Source of the DNA: Phoenix dactylifera
Taxonomy: Eukaryota; Streptophyta; Magnoliopsida; Arecales; Arecaceae
Direction of reading: 5' to 3'
Assembly: GCF_009389715.1 (NCBI RefSeq)
Contig: NW_024067666.1
Span: forward strand, 3,699,001-3,763,000
DNA length: 64,000 nucleotides
Shown: one piece after another, positions 1 to 10,275 of the stretch
Layout of the letters: the number at the start of each line of letters is the position of its first letter
Position numbering within the stretch: position 1 is the first letter of the stretch
Made by a program: the position numbers and the translations under genes
Notes under the pieces: model-generated
What the model was told of the DNA's origin: nothing
The model's database searches: none
Seen by the model: the letters and a program-made list of their open reading frames with translations, nothing else

Positions 1-1250
1 ATCGTCGACCGCTCCCGGGGGTCCACTTTGTGGCGCCCCGGGTGGAGCCACCCTTTCCACCCCTCACGGCGCCTTCCCGAGGTCGAGGGAGTCTGGTTCT
101 CTACGGTCGACCCTCGGGGCATCCCGACCTTAGTCGAGGGATCGTTCGTCAGGTCGGCTGGTCTGGGCATGCTCTACCGACCGGCGACGCTTTCCGAGGT
201 CGAGGGAGTCTGGTTCTCTACGGTCGACCCTCGGGGCATCCCGACCTTAGTCGAGGGATCGCTCGCTTCGGGGATCGGGGATCGTCGACCGCTCCCGGGG
301 GTCCACTTTGTGGCGCCCCGGGTGGAGCCACCCTTTCCACCCCTCACGGCGCCTTCCCGAGGTCGAGGGAGTCTGGTTCTCTACGGTCGACCCTCGGGGC
401 ATCCCGACCTTAGTCGAGGGATCGTTCGTCAGGTCGGCTGGTCTGGGCACGCTCTACCGACCGGCGACGCTTCCCGAGGTCGAGGGAGTCTGGTTCTCTA
501 CGGTCGACCCTCGGGGCATCCCGACCTTAGTCGAGGGATCGCTCGCTTCGGGGATCGGGGATCGTCGACCGCTCCCGGGGGTCCACTTTGTGGCGCCCCG
601 GGTGCAGCCACCCTTTCCACCCCTCACGGCGCCTTCCCGAGGTCGAGGGAGTCTGGTTCTCTACGGTCGACCCTCGGGGCATCCCGACCTTAGTCGAGGG
701 ATCGTTCGTCGAGTCGGCTGGTCTGGGCACGCTCTACCGACCGGCGACGCTTCCCGAGGTCGAGGGAGTCTGGTTCTCTACGGTCGACCCTCGGGGCATC
801 CCGACCTTAGTCGAGGGATCGCTCGCTTCGGGGATCGGGGATCGTCGACCGCTCCCGGGGGTCCACTTTGTGGCGCCCCGGGTGGAGCCACCCTTTCCAC
901 CCCTCACGGCGCCTTTCCGAGGTCGAGGAAGTCTGGTTCTCTACGGTCGACCCTCGGGGCATCCCGACCTTAGTCGAGGAGGCGCTACGGGGGGCCGCAA
1001 AGGTACTACCCCGTTGTTGGTGTCGAGCGCCACGGGGGACTGCGAAGGTACTACCCCGTCTTTCCGAAGTGTCGAGGGGTCTGGGCACGCACTGTGGACA
1101 CTCGGGGCATCTCGACCTTAGTCGAGGAATCTTGCACCAGTCGACGTTTCACCGTCCTGCGATTCTTCCCGAGATCGAGGGAGTTTGGGACTCTACGGTC
1201 GAGCCTCGAGGCATCCCGATTTTGGCCGGAGGATCTGAGGATCACAGACG
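1..1250. repeat. Nested tandem repeats in the 3' non-coding end of the Tat element
   Basis: A 280-bp unit starts at 1, 281, 561 and 841, giving three full copies and one partial copy that are nearly identical. Inside each unit a block of about 70 bp opening GAGGTCGAGGGAGTCTGG occurs twice, 117 bp apart (for example at 79 and 196). Beyond about 985 the pattern degrades: two short units around GCAAAGGTACTACCCCGT and GCGAAGGTACTACCCCGT, then diverged copies of the main block to about 1245. The array continues past the left edge. Reading frames that cross it are by-products of the repeats. Confidence 0.9.
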
Positions 1251-1351
1251 ACCCAATATTAGAAGAGGATTACAGTCATCAAAATGAGAGAAATATTTGC
1301 AGAAAAAGGAGCCGAGTCCATTATCCTGATTATCTTGAACCCCTTGGGGTT

Positions 1352-4300
1352 TCACTGGTAGTACATTCGTAAATTCTCGGAGTTCCAGCTTCGTGGGATC
1401 AGAGTCCCTTCCAGGGACTTCAATTTGTACGCCCCTGGCCGTTGTACCCGGGCGATTTGATACGGTCCTTCCCAGTTTGGGGCGAGCTTTCCTTGCTCGG
1501 TTGGTTGAGAAGCCTCGGCTTTCCTGAGGACGAGGTCCCCTACGTTGAAGAGCTTGGGCTTAACTCTGGAGTTGTAGTATTGGGCCGTTCGCTGTTGATA
1601 TCTCGCCATGCGCACCCGGGCGACCTCTCTTGTCTCTTCGACGAGGTCCAAATTGCTCCTGAGCTGGGAGGAATTGGTATCGGGGTCGTAATGCTCCACC
1701 CTCGGAGAAGGCAAGCCGATTTCCAATGGGATGACGGCCTCAGTGCCGTATGCTAGGTTGAAGGGGGTCTCTCCCGTGGGCAGTTGGAACGTGGTCCGGT
1801 ACGCCCAAAGGACATTGTACAAGTCCTCGACCCACTGTCCTTTGGACCGATCAAGCCTAGCTTTGAGTCCCTGCAAAATAGTTCGGTTAGTTACCTCAGT
1901 TTCCCCGTTTGTCTGGGGATGGGCAACCGAGGTGAAGCGATGATCAATGCCGAGCTCAGAGCAAAACTCCCTGAAATGAACATTGTCAAATTGTCGACCA
2001 TTGTCAGATATAAGGATACGGGGTAGTCTGAATCGGCAGATTATAGACTTCCACACGAAGTCCCGCATCTTTTGCTCGGTGATCCGGGCGACAGGTTCGG
2101 CCTCGACCCATTTGGTGAAGTAGTCGATGGAGACGACCAGGAACTTTCTCTGTCCGGTGGCCAGGGGAAAGGGCCCCAGGATGTCGATCCCCCATTGGGC
2201 AAACGGCCAGGGGGCGATGATGGAGGTCAGCAGAGCTGAAGGTCGGCGCTGGATATTGGCGTTTCGTTGGCACCGATCGCACTTGCGGACGAAATCTGTT
2301 GCGTCCTTCTGGAGTGTGGGCCAGTAGTATCCCTGCCGCAGGATCTTATGGGCCAAGGCTCGACCCCCCAGGTGATTTCCGCAGATCCCTTCATGGACCT
2401 CTCGGAGGGCGTAGTCCGCCTCGGAGGGGCGGAGGCATCGGGGAGCCTGGCGCTTAATTCGGCGAGCCTCCGTCTCGTCATGAGGTAGAGTTCCGTCCTG
2501 AAGATAGCAGACGAGCCCGTCGATCCAGCTTGGCTCGGAGTCGATGCACATAGTGGGCTCGGGTTCCTCCGTGCTGGAGACCCGAAGATACTCGAGCGCT
2601 GTTCCCTTGGGAAGCTCGCTCATGCGGGAGGTGGCCAGTTTGGATAGCTGGTCTGCCCTGAGGTTTTCCGCTCTGGGAATATACTGAATATTGAAAGAAT
2701 TCAGGGCAGATGTGAGTTCCCGCACCTTTTGGAGATACTTTTGCATGGATGGCTCTTTAGCTTCAAAATCTCCTTGGACCTGGTTCACCACCAGCTGGGA
2801 GTCGCTGAAGGCCGTCAGGTCTCCCACTTTTAGTTCTTTCGCCAGCTTGAGCCCGGCGATGAGAGCCTCATACTCGGCCTCATTGTTCGAGGCCGGGAAC
2901 TCGAGGCGCAGAGCTTGCTCAGCCACCACTCCATCTGGACTGGTGAGGATAAGTCCGGCCCCGCTGCCCCCCGGGGTCGAAGACCCATCCAAGTGCAGGA
3001 CCCATGGCTGCTTCGGGGTCTCCTCCACGGACTCAGATGGCGGCTCGGGGTCGTCCGGAAGGGTGCACTCCACGATGAAGTCGGCGAGTATCTGAGCTTT
3101 GATAGCCGGCCTGGGCCGATATTCTAGGTCGAATTCCCCGAGCTCGACCGCCCATTTGGCGATCCTCCCCGCACGATCCGACCTCTGCAATATCTGCTTC
3201 ATAGGCTGGTCGGTTAATATAGCTATCGTGTGGGCTTGGAAGTAAGGCCTGAGTCTCCGAGCCGAGATGATGAGAGCGAAGATGGTCTTCTCAAGTTTAG
3301 AATATCGGGTCTCAGCATCCCTGAGAACCCGGCTGGTGTAATAGACCGGCTTTTGGAGCTTGTCTTCTTCCCGGATGAGGACCGAGCTTACTGCAGCTAG
3401 GGAGACGGCCAGATATAAGTAAAGAATTTTGCCCTTCTGGGGCTTGGTGAGCAGCGGGGGAGAGGCCAGAAGGCTCCGAAGCTCTTCAAAGGCTTGCTGG
3501 CATTCTTCTGTCCACCGGAAGTCTTTCGGCCGTTTGAGGCTCTTGAAAAAGGGGAGGCAACGCTCGGCTGATCGAGAAACAAACCTTCCCAGGGCGGCTA
3601 CCCGCCCCGCGAGCCGCTGCACCTCCTTAACTGTCTTTGGAGGCGACATCTCTTGCAGTGCCCGGATTTTCTCCGGATTGGCTTCAATTCCGCGTTGGGT
3701 CACTATGAAACCCAGGAACTTGCCCGAGGTGACTCCGAACGCGCACTTCGCCGGATTGAGTTTCATTTGGTATTTTCTGAGCTTGGCGAATGTCTCGTTG
3801 AGATCGGCTATGTGGTGTTCCGCCGCTTGGCTCTTTACCAGCATGTCGTCCACATAGACTTCCATGTTCCGGCCGATCTGGTCTTTAAAGATTTGGCTGA
3901 CCAGTCTCTGATAGGTGGCCCCAGCATTTTTCAGGCCAAAGGGCATCACCTTGTAGCAGTAGGTGCCCTTGTCGGTGATGAAGGCCGTCTTCTCCTCGTC
4001 TTCTGGCGCCATTCGGATTTGGTTGTATCCTGAAAAGGCGTCCATAAAAGTTAGCAGTTGGTGTCCTGAAGTGGAGTCGACGAGCTGGTCGATGCTCGGG
4101 AGAGGGAAGCTGTCTTTTGGGCAGGCCTTGTTCAGGTCGGTGTAGTCCACGCACATACGCCATTTTCCGTTGGCCTTCTTTACGAGGACTACGTTGGCGA
4201 GCCAATCCGGGTAGGAGACCTCCCGGATGAAGCCGGCTCCGAGGAGTTTGTCCACCTCCTCGGCCGCAGCTCGTTGTCGCTCAGGGGCGGAGCCTCTTTT

Positions 4301-6742
4301 CTTCTGCTTTACAGGCCTGCTGGTTGGCCTCACCTGGAGTCGGTGGACCATGACCTCGGGGTCAATTCCTGGCACGTCCGCGGGCGACCAGGCGAAGACG
4401 TCAGCGTTGTCCCGCAGGAAGCTGACGAGGCGATTCCTCTCATGGGCGCCGAGGCCGGAGCCAACCTGCACGGTTAGCTCGGGAAAATTTTCTTGTAGTG
4501 GGATTTGAATAAGGAGCTCACCGGGCTCTACTTGCTTCTTCCAGAGGGTGTCCCTCGCATCGAGGGTTTCTATGGGCAGTGAAGGGCCCATCGGGCGGTC
4601 TGGTGCCTCGGCTGGTTGCTTTACTGTGTGGGCCGCCATGTAGCATTGCTTGGCGACCAGTTGGTCTCCGCGGACCTCGCCCACTCCTTGGCCGGTAGGG
4701 AACCGCATGAGCAAATGGCGAGTTGAAACCACGGCTCGAAGGGCGTTTAACCCTGGGCGCCCAAGGATGGCGTTGTAGACCGAGGGCAGACAGACCACCA
4801 GGAAGTCCATCCTCACAGTGCTCTCCCGGGGGGCGAGGCCAACTGTGACAAGGAAGCTAGCCTCACCTTCAACCGGGACCGCATCTCCGGTAAACCCGAC
4901 CAGCGGGGCATTGATTCTCCGGAGGTGTCCTTCTGTCAACCCCATTTTTTGGTAGGCATGGTAGTACAAAATGTTGGCTGAGCTTCCATTGTCAACTAGG
5001 ACACGCTTTACATCAAACCTATTTACAATCATTGAGATGACCACAGCGTCATCGTGAGGGGTCTCGACCCCTTCTAAGTCCTCGTCCGAGAACGAGATGA
5101 CTTCATCAGTGCGTGGGCGCTTCGGGGGTGCTCCCTGGGCGGCTGTTCCTGCCGAGGTCCGCCCAATCATGTTGATGGTGCCGGCGATAGGCCTGTTGCC
5201 GCCAGGATTTTCGGTTGGTGCGACATTCTCCGCCGGCCTCCTTTCCTCATGTCGGTTCCTCACGAACCGGTTGAGTAGTCCCCGTCTGATGAGCGCTTCT
5301 ATCTCGTCCCGGAGTTGGAAGCAGTCCTCCGTGTCGTGCCCGCGATCTCGGTGGAAGCGGCAGTACTTCCTGGAATTTCGGAGAAATCCCGTGTCTCGCA
5401 TAGGAGGCGGGGGTCGGAAGAAGTCCCGACCCTCAATTTCCATCAGGATCTCGGCCCGAGGAGCATTGACGGGTGTATAGTTCTCGTACCTCGCCTGGTA
5501 CGTCCGGGGCCGTGGTGGAGACCTCGGACGAGGAGGTGTCCTCTGCTGAGGTCGCCCCTGCTGACGGGGCGGGCTCCTCAGTCTGGGGAGATTCTTCTCT
5601 CGGCGGGGAGACCAGCTCCTTTGTCGACCGCGCTCCTCGCGGCGCTTCTTCCGCTTCTTCGAGGTGGGCTCGATTGCCCCCCGCCTGGAGGCGACTGCCT
5701 CCTCGGCCTTGGCGTACTTCCGGGCTCGGGCCAGCATTTCGGTGAAGTCGGCCGGGAAGCTCTTCTCGATGGAGAAGAGGAATCGGTAGGAGCGGACCCC
5801 AGTCTTCAGAGCCGACATGGCTATCGACTGGTCTAGCTCGCGAACCTCCCATGTGGCGGCGGTAAAGCGGTCCAGGTACTCTTTGAGGGACTCCCCCTCC
5901 TTCTGCTTGATGTCCAGGAGGGAGTCTGATGTCCGTCGCTGGCGCCGGCTGGCAGCAAAGTTGGTGGCGAACTGCCTGCCGAGCTGCTCAAAAGAGGACA
6001 CCGTGTTCGGCTTCAGACCAGAGAACCAAAGCCGAGCGGTCCCTCGGAGGGTTGCTGGGAAGGCCTTGCAGAGCATGGCCTCCGAGGACCCTTGTAGGGC
6101 CATGAGGGCCCGATAACTCTCCAAGTGGTCGAGGGGGTCGGTGATTCCGCTGTAGGGCTCCACCTGAGGCATTTTGAACCTCGCGGGAACTGGCTCGTCC
6201 TCGATCTGGCGGGAGAAGGGGGACTTGGTAGTGAACTCAAAGTCCCCTTCCTGTCTTGCCTTCTTGCTGTAGAGTGCCGCAATCTGGCGCTCCAGATGCT
6301 CGACTTTTCGGTCGAGCTCCCCCACCCGTGGGATTGTCGCTGTGGTTTGCGCCAGCTCACGGTGATCCGGGGCTGACTCCGCCTCAGAAAGTTGGGGTCT
6401 CCGGTCGAAACCTTCTCCCGGTAACTCTCTCCGGGGAGAAGCTCGTTCTCCATTGTTGGCTCTGGAGGAGCCATGCAAATTTTGGCTGGGGAGAACCGGG
6501 CCGTTGGGGAGACACTCCGGCGGGGCCTGGGCCTGCGGGGGAAGTGTCGGTAAAGCCTCCACGCGCCGCAGGCCCTGAACGGCGGCGGCCAGGGCCTGGA
6601 CTTGCTGTGCCAGGGCATTGAACTGTTCCGGCTGGACCTGAGGAGCTGGGTCAGCCGGAGTTGGAGAATTCTGGACGGAGTGTCCAGGACTTTGCGGGGG
6701 ACGCCGGGAGACGTTAGAGGCTCCCTTACTTCTCAACTTCAT
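1352..6742 (-). CDS. gag-pol polyprotein of the Tat-lineage retrotransposon
   Basis: One open frame runs from a likely Met at 6742 (MKLRSKG) to a TGA at 1352-1354, ending NLRMYYQ. The same frame stays open a further 76 codons into the LTR, to 6970. Domains in order, with rough positions: gag capsid-type region (about 6300-5850) and a Cys/His knuckle (about 5360-5280); aspartic protease with VLVDNGSS (about 5000); reverse transcriptase with YVDD (about 3850); RNase H (about 3450-3080); archaeal-type RNase H starting LHLDGSS (about 3000-2600); integrase with an HHCC zinc region (about 2400-2270), core motifs GIDILGPF and ISDNGRQF, and a C-terminal region. In this family the single polyprotein is cut by its own protease. 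The frame looks whole. It is an element gene, not a host gene. Confidence 0.9.
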   Translation of the reverse strand: MKLRSKGASNVSRRPPQSPGHSVQNSPTPADPAPQVQPEQFNALAQQVQALAAAVQGLRRVEALPTLPPQAQAPPECLPNGPVLPSQNLHGSSRANNGERASPRRELPGEGFDRRPQLSEAESAPDHRELAQTTATIPRVGELDRKVEHLERQIAALYSKKARQEGDFEFTTKSPFSRQIEDEPVPARFKMPQVEPYSGITDPLDHLESYRALMALQGSSEAMLCKAFPATLRGTARLWFSGLKPNTVSSFEQLGRQFATNFAASRRQRRTSDSLLDIKQKEGESLKEYLDRFTAATWEVRELDQSIAMSALKTGVRSYRFLFSIEKSFPADFTEMLARARKYAKAEEAVASRRGAIEPTSKKRKKRREERGRQRSWSPRREKNLPRLRSPPRQQGRPQQRTPPRPRSPPRPRTYQARYENYTPVNAPRAEILMEIEGRDFFRPPPPMRDTGFLRNSRKYCRFHRDRGHDTEDCFQLRDEIEALIRRGLLNRFVRNRHEERRPAENVAPTENPGGNRPIAGTINMIGRTSAGTAAQGAPPKRPRTDEVISFSDEDLEGVETPHDDAVVISMIVNRFDVKRVLVDNGSSANILYYHAYQKMGLTEGHLRRINAPLVGFTGDAVPVEGEASFLVTVGLAPRESTVRMDFLVVCLPSVYNAILGRPGLNALRAVVSTRHLLMRFPTGQGVGEVRGDQLVAKQCYMAAHTVKQPAEAPDRPMGPSLPIETLDARDTLWKKQVEPGELLIQIPLQENFPELTVQVGSGLGAHERNRLVSFLRDNADVFAWSPADVPGIDPEVMVHRLQVRPTSRPVKQKKRGSAPERQRAAAEEVDKLLGAGFIREVSYPDWLANVVLVKKANGKWRMCVDYTDLNKACPKDSFPLPSIDQLVDSTSGHQLLTFMDAFSGYNQIRMAPEDEEKTAFITDKGTYCYKVMPFGLKNAGATYQRLVSQIFKDQIGRNMEVYVDDMLVKSQAAEHHIADLNETFAKLRKYQMKLNPAKCAFGVTSGKFLGFIVTQRGIEANPEKIRALQEMSPPKTVKEVQRLAGRVAALGRFVSRSAERCLPFFKSLKRPKDFRWTEECQQAFEELRSLLASPPLLTKPQKGKILYLYLAVSLAAVSSVLIREEDKLQKPVYYTSRVLRDAETRYSKLEKTIFALIISARRLRPYFQAHTIAILTDQPMKQILQRSDRAGRIAKWAVELGEFDLEYRPRPAIKAQILADFIVECTLPDDPEPPSESVEETPKQPWVLHLDGSSTPGGSGAGLILTSPDGVVAEQALRLEFPASNNEAEYEALIAGLKLAKELKVGDLTAFSDSQLVVNQVQGDFEAKEPSMQKYLQKVRELTSALNSFNIQYIPRAENLRADQLSKLATSRMSELPKGTALEYLRVSSTEEPEPTMCIDSEPSWIDGLVCYLQDGTLPHDETEARRIKRQAPRCLRPSEADYALREVHEGICGNHLGGRALAHKILRQGYYWPTLQKDATDFVRKCDRCQRNANIQRRPSALLTSIIAPWPFAQWGIDILGPFPLATGQRKFLVVSIDYFTKWVEAEPVARITEQKMRDFVWKSIICRFRLPRILISDNGRQFDNVHFREFCSELGIDHRFTSVAHPQTNGETEVTNRTILQGLKARLDRSKGQWVEDLYNVLWAYRTTFQLPTGETPFNLAYGTEAVIPLEIGLPSPRVEHYDPDTNSSQLRSNLDLVEETREVARVRMARYQQRTAQYYNSRVKPKLFNVGDLVLRKAEASQPTEQGKLAPNWEGPYQIARVQRPGAYKLKSLEGTLIPRSWNSENLRMYYQ

Positions 6743-7108
6743 GACTGCTACTCGGTCCCTTCCTCTAGCGCCAACTGTTGCTGGAAATTGGACCCGGGGG
6801 CAATCTTCGGTCGAGGAGAGGGAGCGACTGTTAGTCCTCACGGCGGGGCGGCGGTCTGTCGGCGGGCGGCGTCCTCCGTCCGGGGCGGTCGGAGAGAAGG
6901 AACAGCAGGTCCTCGCAGCGGGGCGGCGATCCGTTGGCTGGCGGCGTCCTCCGTCCGGGTGCCTGCACACGAACCGGTGGCCGGGTTCTCCGGCGCCGGC
7001 CCTCCGACGCTCAAGTCAGGGAGGGGGCAAATAGTGGGGAGAAGGAGATAAACAGTGATTTTTGGGTGTATGAATGTTCCAATCCCCTCTTGAGAGGCCA
7101 AGGCTCCC

Positions 7109-7115
7109 TTTTATA
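7109..7115 (-). promoter_or_regulatory. TATA box of the 5' LTR
   Basis: Minus-strand TATAAAA in the context GCATATAAAAGGGAGCC, about 530 bp into the LTR. This is the expected place for the U3 core promoter and would put the start of R near 7080. Confidence 0.6.
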
Positions 7116-7318
7116 TGCGGGGGTCGGTTTACCTGTGATGTAACAGGGCGAGGCCGTAGTACGGCTTGGCATGTTGTTCAGGTCGGCGCTCGGTCAGGCG
7201 AATCATTGCACTGATGTCGGCGGTATGGCCGAGATCAGAGACTTATCATAGTCGACTAGACCCTGCTGGGTCGATTTGCCGTGGAGAGCTGGGGATCCGT
7301 AGATGTCAGGAGCCATGC

Positions 7319-7434
7319 GCATTTATTGTGGAGTAAGTCGGAGATCCGCATTTATTGTGGAGTAAGCCGGAGATCCGCATTAATGGTGGAGTAAGCCGGA
7401 GATCCGCATTTATTGTTGAGTGTGCCGGAAGATT
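7319..7434. repeat. 29-bp tandem repeat, four units, inside the LTR U3
   Basis: Units start at 7319, 7348, 7377 and 7406. Each opens GCATTTATTG or a close variant and carries GGAGTAAGCCGGAGATCC. The first three are nearly identical and the last is more diverged. It lies upstream of the LTR TATA box, so it could act as a repeated U3 element; that role is inference. Confidence 0.85.
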
Positions 7435-7644
7435 ACAGCGGCCATGCGCAATAAATGCCGGAGGGGTGTTAGAGTACGGTCCTCGGACATCGAGGTTTCT
7501 CTTAGGTCGGAGGTTTCGGGGTCGGTCGTCTTGTGGCCGAGCGTTCCGAGGTCGGACGCTGACTTCGGCTGTCCGGGGTCGGAGGTTGTACGGCTTCTTA
7601 GGGGCATTTATGTCATTTGGGGGGAAACTTTATTTCCCCCAACA

Positions 7645-8109
7645 TAATCTTTGCATGTTTATTTGTTTCTCGAATTAACCTAAAGAAGCAACAGTCCATG
7701 GTTTAGTTTGACAAGTCGACAAATTACGGTCTTTCATCTTAGCTCTCACTGCTGATCTCCTTCCCTACAAAAGACAAGCTAACCAATCGGCGTCTTTTAT
7801 ACCGGAAAGAAAAAAAAAAGGCAAGAAGAAAAATCATATGCCAAACTCATAAACAATAAGATCATATGGAGAGGAGGGGTGGGAGAGTATATCCTGATCA
7901 TGATAGCACTTTAGATAGCCCACACCAATTTAAATGAGGATTTGCAGAAGGCCAGGTGAGGAAAGTTTAGCAAAAGCAGGAGCCTAGTGTGGGCAAAGAT
8001 AACCATGCGACATGCTGTAACTCACTACAACATTGTTGCAGGATGCATGGTGTTATGTAAATTGTTGAGGACATTGTGTTTGGATTTGGCAACAACCATT
8101 GCTTATAAA
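7645..8109. other. Gene-free flank right of the Tat element
   Basis: AT-rich sequence between the LTR and the next small element. I see no coding exon, RNA gene or clear repeat in it. Confidence 0.5.
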
Positions 8110-8335
8110 TAGGAGCGGCTCAATGCATCTGGGGCCTAAGACGAACTCACTAAGAGGGCCTTTTTTTTCCCATTTTTCTTTGAGGCCTTCTCTGTAGTGG
8201 GCCAGCTCAAGGCGAACTCACTAAGGAGGCTTTTTTCCTTTCTATTTTGTCTTTGTGGCCTTTTCTGCGGTGGGCCATCTTTGGGCCGGAATCTTAGGCG
8301 ACCGCCTCAATCGCATAAGAATTGGGCCGCCCCTG
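8110..8335. mobile_element. hAT-type MITE, 226 bp
   Basis: The right end read inward is CAGGGGCGGCCCAAT and the left end is TAGGAGCGGCTCAAT, so the terminal inverted repeat is about 15 bp with a few mismatches. The flanks CTTATAAA (8102-8109) and CTTATAGA (8336-8343) match at 7 of 8 bases. An 8-bp target duplication and CAGGGGCGG-like ends are hAT traits. The interior holds a diverged tandem duplication of about 70 bp containing CGAACTCACTAA. It has no coding capacity, so it is non-autonomous. Confidence 0.75.
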
Positions 8336-8768
8336 CTTATAGAATATCCAACTGGTAGGTTTTTTTCAGTTTTTCTTAGTGAAGAGCCTTGCTACCTAAC
8401 TACTGGAGTAATTTAGTGCTATTTCAAGAAGTTCCTGGGTTAGACCATACCTCAATCTTTCGCACGAGCATGCCGAGGCATCTACACCAGCTCGAGGTGC
8501 AATTATTAAAGAATTTGACAGATTCACACTCTCTGCAAGTTTGAACTCGCATAATTCTTTTAGGGAGCAAGCATCAGGTAAAACAGCTAAATGACCACCA
8601 TCAGCTGCCAGTCTCCTACCCTCTCCAACATACCTTACATAAAATTTTTAGTAAGTTCAGAAAGTTCGATGATAAGAAAGACACAAGATGTGATAATTTG
8701 ATAATAGCCTACCGATCAATAAGTGAAGAAGCCGAGCATATGTAGATTTAATCCAGAAGGATTATCGG

Positions 8769-8955
8769 ACTCGATGTGGATCACTTTGGCCACTACGAGT
8801 ATTCATAAAAATCACCAAACTCGATATGTATCACTTTGGCCACTATGAGTATTCAGGAGGATTACCAAACTCGATGTGGATCACTATGGTCACTATAAGT
8901 ATTCAGAAGGATCACCAAACTCGATGTTGATCACTTTGGCCACTACGAGTAGGAC
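8769..8955. repeat. 50-bp tandem repeat, about 3.7 units
   Basis: Units start at 8769, 8819, 8869 and 8919. Each opens ACTCGATGTGGATCACTT or a close variant, with CCACTACGAGTATTCA in the middle. Identity between units is high but not perfect. No frame is kept, because 50 is not a multiple of three. Confidence 0.85.
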
Positions 8956-9570
8956 TGGACAGGGTTCAAAAACAAGATCTGCCACATTGGAAAGCCGAGT
9001 CGTATGCCAAACTTTCAGAGGCCATAACTTGGTCATACGATGCCCAATTGAGATGATCCTTTTTTTAAAAAAATTAAATATATTTTCGAGATCTACAACT
9101 TTAGGCCAACCTCCTAAGAGGTTGAATTGGACCAAACTTCTATCATTTAGGCCTATCATTTAGGCTTTGAAATGGATTGGTCAAACCGAAAGTTTTCAGG
9201 TGGAGCGATAGAAGGTAGAATTGTTATAAAAGTTGAGATCTACCTCCTCAAAAGATTTTATCTTTTTTTTAGAATATTTTTATTAATCATATTTATTTTA
9301 GGATAATTAGTACTAAAAGAGGAATCCAACCCAAATTGTGAAAGAGAGGACCTCATTAGTATTATAAATAGGGACTATATACCTCAGTTTCAGATGTGAA
9401 GAACTATTAATGAAAAAAAAGAAGACTTAAAGCCCTATTTTCAAAATTCCTCCATTTTTTTCTAGTTTTCTTTTAAAAAATTCGAGTTAAGCGGGTTGAA
9501 GAAAATTTTTCTTCTTTCCAATCGAATCAAGATTCGTCATTAGTTGCCCGACCATACCCGTTATAACCCC
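8956..9570 (+). repeat. Possible LTR-like remnant
   Basis: AT-rich sequence following the 50-bp repeat, with ATTATAAATAGGGACTA at about 9360 as a TATA-like core and a long A-rich and pyrimidine-rich stretch after it, as in some plant LTRs. I could not find paired termini, a primer-binding site or a target duplication, so the call rests on composition and phrasing alone. Confidence 0.25.
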
Positions 9571-9937
9571 ATCATTAGGCATATGTAGGCATATGTAGAT
9601 TTGTCATTAGAGTTATCATTTATATTGTAAGGCTTTGCATTGCATGGAAAGCAATATGCGGATTGCAAAATCTATCATTGAGCCAGTGCAACTGCAACAT
9701 TACGGCAAGAATTCAGGTTGTATATTTCACATGGAAGAATCATTTATTTGTTTTCTTTTTTTTTTCTTCACAATGTGCACCATTATATCGTGCAATAACT
9801 GTTAGGTGACCTACAAAGGCAGATAAAAGAGAGTTTGGAGTACTTTGAGATCTATGCTAGATACGATCCAATAATTGATGTCGCGAAAGAAGATCAATCG
9901 TTCTTTCACATCAAATATATAATCCAAACCTCTATAG

Positions 9938-10275
9938 GAATGTTTGCTTGGAGAGAGTTAGGCTCTAAATGAGAATGAGAATGAGTGACTCTCATTTCAG
10001 CTATATTTCGTTGGAGAAAATCTCATCCCATTCCAATTCCAAAGAAAAATTGGAATACTCCAATTCTCTAAAATTCAATCCATTCCAATTCCAAAAAAAA
10101 AATTGGAATACTCCAATTCTCTGAAATTCAATCCAGATTATTAGTTAGTATTCGAATCCCATTTCAATTCCAATTATAGTCTCAAACCAAATGCGTCAAA
10201 AAATATGACCATTTTGATTCTCATTCTGATCCATTTCATTTCAATTCCGATCGCAAACCAAACGCCCCCCCAGAT
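9938..10275. mobile_element. MITE-like element with GTTTGGTTTG end
   Basis: The right end read inward is GGGGGGGCGTTTGGTTTGCG and the left end is AGGAATGTTTGCTTGGAG, a weak inverted repeat. Both arms then carry GAATGAGAAT-type sequence. Inside, an approximately 52-bp block with CATTCCAATTCC and AATTGGAATACTCC is duplicated in tandem (from about 10028 and 10080). There is no coding content. The target duplication was not resolved and the superfamily is uncertain. Confidence 0.45.

Larger units (their letters stand above)
1..7644 (-). mobile_element. Ty3/gypsy Tat-lineage LTR retrotransposon, left end cut by the window
   Basis: On the minus strand the order is 5' LTR (7644-6776), primer-binding region (about 6775-6755), one gag-pol frame (to 1352) and a 3' non-coding zone full of tandem repeats (1-1250). 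The 3' LTR is not seen and should lie left of base 1. The lineage is assigned from the domain order gag, protease, reverse transcriptase, RNase H, a second RNase H of archaeal type, integrase. The dual RNase H and a repeat-rich 3' non-coding zone are family traits of the Tat clade. The visible part looks whole, with no break in the long frame, so the insertion is probably young; a real age needs both LTRs. It is treated here as a resident fossil element. Confidence 0.9.
6776..7644 (-). repeat. 5' LTR of the Tat-lineage element
   Basis: The LTR is about 869 bp. On the minus strand it opens with TGTTGGGGGAAATAAAG at 7644 and closes with CAGCAACA at 6776, giving TGTTG/CAACA ends. The next bases, GTTGGCGCTAGAGG, fit a primer-binding region. 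A TATAAAA box lies at 7109-7115 (minus). Two internal repeats stand out: four 29-bp units at 7319-7434 and a GC-rich duplication of about 42 bp at about 6841-6960. The right flank begins TAATC; the matching target duplication cannot be checked because the other end is outside the window. Confidence 0.85.

Noticed and set aside
28-1287. Several overlapping open frames of 60-220 codons on both strands
   Set aside because: They repeat with the 280-bp unit and are by-products of a GC-rich tandem array; there is no protein domain.
6741-7101. Open frames in and around the LTR on both strands
   Set aside because: GC-rich LTR sequence; the open frames follow composition and have no family match.
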